Positions 56,007 to 64,000 of a stretch of 64,000 bases of DNA are shown piece by piece. This stretch comes from Saturnia japonica (lineage: Eukaryota > Arthropoda > Insecta > Lepidoptera > Saturniidae). A model generated the notes under the pieces. The model did not search any database, was not told where the DNA came from, and saw only the letters and a program-made list of their open reading frames with translations. A program made the position numbers and the translations under genes. Location: NCBI GenBank assembly GCA_033032175.1, contig CM065318.1, forward strand, positions 10,354,001-10,418,000. Direction: 5' to 3'. Every line of letters starts with the position of its first letter. Within the stretch, counting starts at the first letter, position 1.

Positions 56007-59000
56007 ATGGCTAAGCTTACGGTGTGTACAAAATGTTTTTTAAAATATAATATACCTATATATTCATTTTTTTTAAATGTTAAATTATCAATTTCCACGA
56101 ATAAGTGCAGAAATGAATTACATTGTTTTAATTTAATATATTTTTTGTCACAGACAAAGTTTTGAGTAGTATTATTTAAATGGAATGAATATGATTCAAA
56201 TATCATATAGTACTAGCTATGCCCTCGGCTTCACACGCTTTTTTAACGCAGTAATTACTATCGTGTCATTATATTCTATGGTTTCTATTATTGATTGATT
56301 CAATTATTGACAGACATATTATACAATAATTACCTTATTATTATTTATTTATTATCTGTAATTAATAATTAAATTAATAATCTATATATTATTAATATTT
56401 TAATACAGAAATATTCAAATAATTGAATATATCATATCCTATAGTACTACTCGAATCATAAGGAACATTTAAAAAAGTTTTATCAAAATCCGTCAAATAG
56501 ATTTTTAGTTAAATTACTTCAAATAAACACAAAACAGAATTGTATGTATATTTTTATCATAAATGTAGTATTTATAATTTGTATAGACTTAAACAACATA
56601 TTTTTAATTTATCGTTTAAGCAAGAGTAGTATTGGAAAGTAAATGTAATATAATCACATGATTTCGAATTACTTATCAACACATGAGTTTGTATTACTCG
56701 TCAGTGACATTCAGGCATTCGCATTCAAATAAAGAGACTGAGGATGATATCTGTAGAACGTACTTAGCCTTATCCTAAGTTTAGCTTAAACTTAGCTAAG
56801 TATTTACTCAAAGTAATCTTAGGTTTACAATTTATAGTCTGCTACATCACTATTATCCCATACTCTTTTTTTATTTGTACAATACACAATTTTTTTGTAT
56901 GTCATCGAATTCGATGCTCTGCTGTACAGCAAAGCAAATTCTATGCTTGCAACTATAAAATTGAATTATGGACTCTCTCACTCTGTACTCTGGACTCGCT
57001 CTATACATATCACCTTAAATCTAATGTATTTAAATATTACTGTTTATAGGCAAATATATTAAAGAAAGTCGCTATCCGCGTCTGTCTCTTTGTCCGCTTA
57101 CTTCTTTTAAACTACACAACGGATTTTTATATGGTTTTCACTGTCATAAAAGAATTTTTTTACGAAAGGTTAGTTTATACAATACATTACAATTAAATTT
57201 TTGTATAGAAGAGTAAATGTAATATTTTATAATCAAGTCGTCAATAATCGATTTTCGAGCGCTTACATGGTTTACTCTAGCTAAACCTTAATAGATACAT
57301 CAAAATAATGTTTTAAAGAATTGTAGTTATTGTAAAAACCTAGAGAACAGACCGCGATGGCGTATGCCCATTTCCTAAAGTTGACTCACAGTAACCATTT
57401 TTAACTTCAATATAATAATTAAAAATATTAGTTTATTTAAAAAACTATTTTCTCCAATTCAGTATTTATCTTTATCCAGATAAATACGTTAGTTAACTTG
57501 GGCATTTCATTCAAATTAAATTATCCTTTATATTATATCATTTATACCACCTACCGCGGCCTTCCTATGGACTATGAATTGCGCTTCGCGATCTATGTGC
57601 ACTTTTATATGTAGTTATTAACAATTAATATTAAAGCAATAAACTGTAAATCAATCAAACATGATTTTATAAACATAAATTACATCACTTTGTAAATTGC
57701 ACCCGTGCGAAGCTATAAATTACAAGTTATACTTTACTTAAAATACTTCCCATGTAATTATGTATTATTTTCTTTCAGATTATATTGGCATTGATCGCAT
57801 TGTTTGCACTGGCAGCGGCCAGACCTCAAGGTAATTTCGATTATTCACAAAAAACTCAAACAAAACGCCCTTTATTATTTACAATTCTGGTCATTGTTAC
57901 CTACATTACTACAAAATTCTCTTAATATAACATTCATAACTTAATTGAAGTATTATATTTATTATTGTATTTTTTTAATAATAGCACATTATACTAACAG
58001 TCTTTATAAGATAATGTTATAGAAAAAGGAAGTACTAGCTATGTCACGTTTATTTAAAATAATTAAGTAGATATTACTATATTAGCAATTTAAAGAATAC
58101 ATTCTTTAAATCTACAGATTTAAATTATAATCATCAATTTCTGTGGTGATTGTTATAATAACATTATTTGATTAGATCTTTGCCATATAAAATTTAAGTT
58201 TCGTGCAGATACACTATAAGCATTACATGTATGTAATATATTGTTTCGTCTAACACGTAAGCAATGAAATAGTTCTAAGAAAAGTTATACTTCGCCAGTT
58301 CATTTCAAACATCACTAACACCTTTTTAGTCCCTTACTATTGTGTACATAGTGAAATAAAAACACTATAATATCACCGAAACCGCATAGTCACTTTTAAT
58401 AATGTAATTATAGTGTAATCTAAGCTTTCAAAGAATTTGGAAATAATTCTCCAATATGCTTTAAAATGTGAAGACTCCATTAAGTTGCATTTGGTTTGTA
58501 TAAATACATATGATATGTATTCAGTGATATAAAAAAATCACTACAGTATACGCTTTGAATAATTAAAAAAAATATATATAATTATTAAGAGTGGTATAGT
58601 GGTTTTTGGGCGAACTAAATTTAGTAGCGCCGTTTTGTGTAGTAATATAGCTGTCCAGTAAACTTCCACAAACCTTTGCTCAGTGGCAGGCCAAGATAAC
58701 TTTGTCCAACTGGATGGCGATCACCATATACATAGTGGTAAACCCCTAACAGAGACTGTCTTTTGGTTTGCTGCGTTTCGGGATCAGCCAGTGTACATCC
58801 AGCTGCCTCTCGGTGGTCGCTGTTGCTTACCATCAGACACAATGCGGTCACTTTGCCCTTCTATTATAAAAAGACATGCTTAGATGTTCCTCGTTGAGAG
58901 ATCTTTGTACTAGTAACCGCATAATATTTAGTTTCAGTGCTTTTCTTGTCGCCATCCTCTATTAAAGCTACTGTACAAGTCATGCAAAGGAAATAATTGT

Positions 59001-62000
59001 GTTATTCTACCAAAAAGACGTATATATAATGATTAATTAAAAATTCTTACTTATTTTATTTACATCCTGCAGAATTAGGTACATGCGTGACGTGACATAC
59101 TCACCAAGTACCTTCTGTGTAGATAGAGAATCTAAATTGTCATCAACAATTGTCACAAAAGTTAGAGATAAAAGTTGGTTTAATATTATTTGGTTTAGCT
59201 TAAACAGATAGCTGCGACTTAGTTTATATTACGATAATTACAACAGAAAATTTATAGCCTGTGTCACTAAATGAGAACTTAGCTTTCTAGCATGACAGAA
59301 TTTTTAGAATCGAATCAGCAGTTCCTCCCACAATCATACAAAATTTACCTCTTTATTATATACATAGTATAGGTACATATCATAATAATTTTTGTTTATT
59401 TCAGATGACTCGGCTGCTAACCCTGACCAAGGTAATTTATTAAATAAAAGTAGAATTTACATTTATTATTATAGTCATATATCTGTCTCATGTTTTATAT
59501 AAACAATTTTATTTTCAGTTAACGTTGTTGATGGAAATAATCAAGGTAAAAAATTTAATTAATACTTAAATAAAGTAAAGAAAATTAAGTATTAAGTTAA
59601 TAAAGTAGTAAATTAGTTCTCATTAAATACATCAATTTAAAAGCAATTCATACTTAGAATCGTAATATGAGATTCATACCTTATAAATAAATACTTTTGT
59701 GTAGATAAATGGCAATTTCTTGTACTTACAGTTGTAACGGTCAAATGGTTAGATAGATAAAGCCTTTATTCACTTACTATGAGTATCTAAACTTAAATAG
59801 TATAACAATAAATGACTTATAATTTGAAATAAATAATAAGTGCATATTTTATCAGTAACCAGTTTGTTTGTCAGGTTGTCCTCCGACATAGGCCTCACCT
59901 AGTTAATTCCACGCTTTTCTATCGCGAGTTAATCCTTTGGTAGATCATCTTCCCATCTCCGTATTTGATGTACTCTACATCTTTTCCCGTTTCTTGGGTA
60001 CCATTTCATGATGTCTTTCGTCCATTTTCCTCTGTTTGGCCTTTTTGGAAACATCGCTCACTTTTGTTTTTTTCCCCTTATTCTTGAAATAGTCCTCCAG
60101 ACTCGTAACCTTATAAGTACGGTGAAATAGTTAGAGTAAAACATCGATGTGATATCGGCAAGATGAGGTTATAATTTTTCCTGAATTCCCGTACATTTAC
60201 TAATTAAAATTAAATTATTAAATCTATCGGCTGACGGTAAAGGAAAATATTGTCAAAAACCTAAACGCCTCGAGAAATGTTCACGTATTACAACAGTGGA
60301 GTGGTATACTATAGATTTCACTCCGTTTGTTTAGTGACGTTAATACGGCGTGGGCCAGTGTAGTGCCGGCTTTGGCTTTTACTTTTCTTTTAGACTTTAA
60401 ATTTTGGGCTTTTTCTGTCTGGTCTTATTTTATTATTATTCTTATACTCGTACGAACTAGTACTTGACTAGCTACCGTTTAAAGTTAAAAATCTATAGTA
60501 CAAGACATATCGGGTCCTTTTTAAAGCATAGCATATTATACGGCCTTATCATTTTCGGGCTCATCACCTTTTAACATTTTATATGATTCTAATGAAATCC
60601 TATAATAAACTCAATAAATAATTGTTTGATAAATAATATGTTTATTTTATAGTCATGTCTACGGTTTGGGTTTAATAATATTACATATTCACTTTGTAAT
60701 GAGTAGGATTTTTATCCTAAGATATAGGGTGTCAGTGTACATACAATACGGCAATGTGTAAAGGACAAAGTACAGACTTTAACATATTAATGGGTACTTA
60801 AAAAAAACACTTATTACAGAATTGTGTCAAATATGCGGTAATGCTTACGCTTTCATTAGCTTGATCTTTATATAATATATTCCAATCAATTTTTATTATT
60901 AATAGGATATTTTAAAATTTGTATTAGGTACTATGATTGAACTTTATGTTAAAATATAGTAAATAGCAATTTATTTTTCAGTAAACGTAATCGATGGAGA
61001 ACACCAGGGTAAGTTTTCGGTTTCAAAATAATTGTAATTACTCTTTTAATGGATACTATAAAAGCAATTTACTTGAATATAGCAAATTTAAAATAAGAAA
61101 ATCGTAATCGTATTTATCATGTTAAAATTTGTAAGAAAATAATTTTTCGGTTTTTTTTAAGAGTGTAGATTACTATCTTTAAAACTTTACATTAAACAAG
61201 GCTACATTCTTAGCTGATGTCATTGAAAGGCTTTTTTAAGGTTTCTTGGGACTAAATAGAGTCACGTTGTTTAGTAGTTTCAGTTACCAATCGCACCAGT
61301 GAAATTAGGAACAGCAGTACTAACAGTGCTTTTTTCACCAAAAATAAGTGTCCGTGTAGCTTTTGACGGCATTTTAATCAGCCATAGTATTAAGTAGTTT
61401 TTATTGTAATTTATGAACGTATGCTATTTTCACCCTGTATTTTGTAATTTTGGCGAAATTTTACTTCATATAATTTGGTTATTGTACACAACTGAAGGGG
61501 ATTATATTATATATAATAACTAAGAACATAAATTTTAAGTTGCCACCAAGAGTCCCTGAACATTTTTAACAAGGGAGTCGCCATCTTTACTTATTTAGAA
61601 GGTAATAGAATTAATGTGACATTAGAGGAATTGTGGATAGACACATAAAAAGAGTAAGTATCGATGAGGTGCTTCAAACTGTAGTCCAACCTCGTTAAGC
61701 ATTTACCTACCACTCCCAAACTGCTAGTATATTATTAAAAACCGAAATAATTAGACAATAATAATAATATTAAAATAGGCTTGATAAAGCAATTTCATTT
61801 AAATAGACTAATAATGTTAACTATTGTTTCATAGTATTTTAGTAAAACATTCTATTGAGGTTGCTAAAATAATATGTGAGAGTAACATTACTATGACTTT
61901 TGTCTATAGCCTCTAAACAAAATAAAGAAATAAGTCATCATTTTTATAAAACAAAAAAGTGTTTGTATTAACGATAATATATTACTTAATAACTTATTAA

Positions 62001-62347
62001 TAAATAAGATTATAACTAATTAGTTAATTTTCTTTCCAGTTGACATTGTTGACAGTCCAAGTAAGTTCCTTTCTACTTTGTATTTTACTTAATAAATGTG
62101 TAGTATTAATAAATATTTTATATGATTAAATTGTTAATTATTACATTCATTTAATCGTTTGAGACAAATTTCAACTAGCAATTTTCATCCAATAGTAATA
62201 TTTTTGTGATTTTTGTGTTTTACTTTGTATACGTTCACTTATTCAATCAATTTATATGATGATTTTTGTAATTTCAAACAATAATTTATAAATACGTTTT
62301 GTTTCACAGATGGTCCAACTCCACGTGAAGGAGAAAGCAAAAAATGA
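56007..62347 (+). CDS. Secreted acidic peptide built from 27-nt microexons
   Basis: Seven exons encode 68 residues: 56007-56021, 57779-57830, 59405-59431, 59519-59545, 60982-61008, 62040-62060 and 62310-62347. All introns have GT/AG borders with good pyrimidine tracts. Exons 1-2 give a signal peptide (MAKLTIILALIALFALAAA, then RPQ). Exons 3, 4 and 5 are each exactly 27 nt, phase 1-1, and give DDSAANPDQ, VNVVDGNNQ and VNVIDGEHQ. Exon 6 is 21 nt (VDIVDSP), and exon 7 gives NGPTPREGESKK and stop. The mature chain is acidic, has no Cys, and is probably largely unstructured or repetitive. AATAAA at 62432-62437 is the polyadenylation signal. I do not recognise the family. The VNVVDG unit is loosely like the NVIING of Drosophila bomanins but lacks their CxxC. 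An unbroken frame over seven exons supports a real gene. Confidence 0.85.
56212..56540 (+). repeat. Retroposon repeat in intron 1
   Basis: ACTAGCTATGCCCTCGGCTTC start, a diverged form of the 39945 family, ending about where AAATCCGTCAAATAG occurs. Confidence 0.5.
58590..58900. other. Intron 2 repeat-like block
   Basis: This stretch is GC-richer than the surrounding intron and has overlapping open frames on both strands (58621-58851 minus, 58683-58883 plus). CTTACCATCAGACACAATGCGG at its end resembles the foldback family terminus. No protein family was recognised; probably a transposon fragment. Confidence 0.4.
59880..60060 (-). pseudogene. RTE-like LINE C-terminal remnant in intron 4
   Basis: The minus strand reads KWTKDIMKWYPRNGKRCRVH and RRWEDDLPK, ending near GAGGCCTATGTC. 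This is the usual C-terminus of RTE-type LINE proteins. It is decayed by stops. Confidence 0.65.
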
Positions 62348-62431
62348 AATTTAATTCTCCTTAAGTTTTTCATTTTTTCTGTTTAATGATAATGTGTAAG
62401 AATTGTATAAAATTTATATTTTATATAGTTA

Positions 62432-62437
62432 AATAAA
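62432..62437 (+). terminator. Polyadenylation signal
   Basis: AATAAA lies 85 bases after the stop of the microexon gene. Confidence 0.65.
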
Positions 62438-62499
62438 TATATGGATGGTTACTTTTATTTGAAAATACCATGACTTATTTATAGGCCTGTCATATCATT

Positions 62500-62745
62500 T
62501 CATATATATACAGGGTTATTTTTCAAAGTGTACCCATTTTATTCAATTACATTCATAAGGTACATATTATAGGTTATATTTGTAACATTTGTACAGTTAA
62601 CAAAAAAAAAAGAGATAAACCCGATCGAGTTTCTTACCGGTTCTTCTCGATATCTGGGATATTTTCCGAACCGGCAGTAGTGTTTTGACATTCATAAGTG
62701 CCTTTTTAGGGCCTAAATTGAATAAAGATTATTTTGATTTTGACA
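62500..62745 (+). repeat. LINE 3'-end fragment
   Basis: It contains AGATAAACCCGATCGAGTTTC, CCGGTTCTTCTCG, GTGTTTTGACATTCATAAG and the tail TTGAATAAAGATTATTTTGA. This is a widespread 3' end of lepidopteran LINEs and SINEs. Confidence 0.65.
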
Positions 62746-63079
62746 TATTGATTAAGGTGCTGTCATATCAGGAATCAATATTTTCAAATGAGTTGATCAT
62801 ATAACCTTGGGTATTGAAACTATAAAAAAAATATATGTCATTCTTGACCTCTCTAAGCAGGGCTTGTCGGATTCAAAAATTTTAATAAGAATACTTTACT
62901 GCATATAAAAACATCGCAATCCATAAACTTAATTGATATGAAAATTATACTATAAAATTCTAAATCATAAACTTTAGAGGCTGTCGGATTCAAAGCGAAA
63001 CATTTAAAGCTTACATTCACAAATTATTTGTAACGGATATAAAAAGATTGATTTGTCTGACGTAAGACATAGAACACAG

Positions 63080-64000
63080 AACACTATTTATTACTCCTAG
63101 CGGAGAAGAATGTTAACTTAATACTAATATTATGGCGACAAAAATTTAATTTATTAGGGACTCCAGAGATGACGCTGTAGTTGTTTGACGGGTCAGCAAG
63201 CGCTTTGAAATTCAAATTACTTTCAAAAGTTTTATAATATTCAAAGTATATAAAATAAAATTTATTAAGTTTAGACTGCATAAGAAATTTTAATCTTACG
63301 CAAAATGAGAAATGAGAAATTATACAAAATTTATACAATATCAAACCAGACGACAAGCACAATAATAAAAAGTTCCTAGGAAAAACGATAGACAAATATA
63401 AAAGAAACTTTAATGAACACATACAATAAAAAACTTTAATATTTCAATAAACTATTTATATTTAAAACAACAATCACAAATAGAAAAATGTATATGCAAA
63501 TATAAATATAAAGTACGATATAGGAACTGTGAAAGGTTATGAAGCACGCATTAACCTATTGATAGATAAATATTGTAGTATGAGACCGTATAGGTGTACT
63601 ATTGAAGACAAAAAAGAAATTGAACTACATACAAATAGCGAAATTATTAGAAAAAAATTTGATTGAAGAGTCTTATAGACATTTTGCTGCTCTAGTAACT
63701 CTAGCCTTTAAAAAGGAAGAAGGAAAAAAAATCAAGTCAAATTTTAGTTCTTTGAGCACAGCCTTTTTCACTAATTAAAGATTTAATTATTAAGAAAAAA
63801 AATTGTAAGTTGTTCTCAACACTGGACATAAACTCTGCATTTTGGCCAATGCCATTAAAAATTCAAGATAGATATAAAACCACATTCGTCACCCAGGACT
63901 GCCATTTTCAGTGGACTTGTCTACCATTTGGTCAGCTGAATTCGGAAACATGAACTATCAGATTTTGCTAATACATCTGATGATATTTTGTTTTTTTCTG
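63080..64000 (+). pseudogene. Ty3/gypsy gag-pol remnant, runs off the window
   Basis: From about 63578 the plus strand has recognisable reverse transcriptase segments in shifting frames. These are MRPYRCTIEDKKEIE, LLEKNLIEESYRHFA, TLAFKKEEGKK, then LDINSAFWPMPLKIQDRYK (carrying the motif A aspartate) and FQWTCLPFG at 63915. Frameshifts and stops separate them, and the sequence continues past 64000. The preceding 500 bp may hold decayed gag (KYIK, FLGKTIDKYKRNF). It is a dead insertion. The 112-codon minus-strand frame at 63084-63422 is its shadow. Confidence 0.75.

Noticed and set aside
63084..63422. 112-codon minus-strand open frame
   Set aside because: It lies opposite a decayed gypsy-type gag/pol region on the plus strand and has no features of its own.

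Overview
The window looks like nuclear DNA of a lepidopteran insect. It is AT-rich, its genes are split by GT-AG introns, and it is full of interspersed elements typical of moths and butterflies. These include tRNA-derived SINEs, jockey-like and RTE-like LINEs, copia, gypsy and BEL-type LTR remnants, mariners and foldback elements. No bacterial operons, rRNA genes or true tRNA genes were seen.

The main gene content is a cluster of chemosensory protein (CSP, OS-D/A10 family) genes. Five are complete two-exon genes: 6176-7987 (+), 14613-15598 (-), 17173-20506 (-), 23951-27083 (-) and 47395-48491 (-). A sixth is a lone first exon at 235-415 (+). Each complete gene encodes a signal peptide, the four-cysteine CSP pattern and a stop after 121-123 residues. 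In all of them one phase-1 intron falls just after the Lys codon that follows the second cysteine. Most also have a splice acceptor a few bases upstream of the ATG, which implies a 5'UTR intron. The proteins should be small secreted carriers of hydrophobic ligands.

The right part holds a different gene, at 56007-62347 (+). It encodes a 68-residue, cysteine-free, acidic secreted peptide spread over seven exons and 6.3 kb. Three consecutive exons are exactly 27 nt long and the next is 21 nt. All four are phase 1-1, and the last three each encode a variant of one motif of the type V-[ND]-[VI]-[VI]-D. I do not recognise the family; this is the best candidate here for an undescribed system.

The rest is shaped by transposons. 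Two nearly identical 5'-truncated jockey-like LINEs (8473-12516, minus; 32767-36542, plus) carry intact 964-residue ORF2 proteins and clear target-site duplications. The second sits inside an array of short hairpin-bearing tandem repeats (32415-37790). Other notable elements are a non-coding LTR element of the TRIM type (42157-43135), a MITE with perfect 61-bp inverted repeats (29351-29647), a mariner-derived element interrupted by a SINE (18655-19678), a copia gag-protease remnant (1680-3217), a mariner transposase remnant (5225-5830) and a decayed gypsy reverse transcriptase at the right edge.
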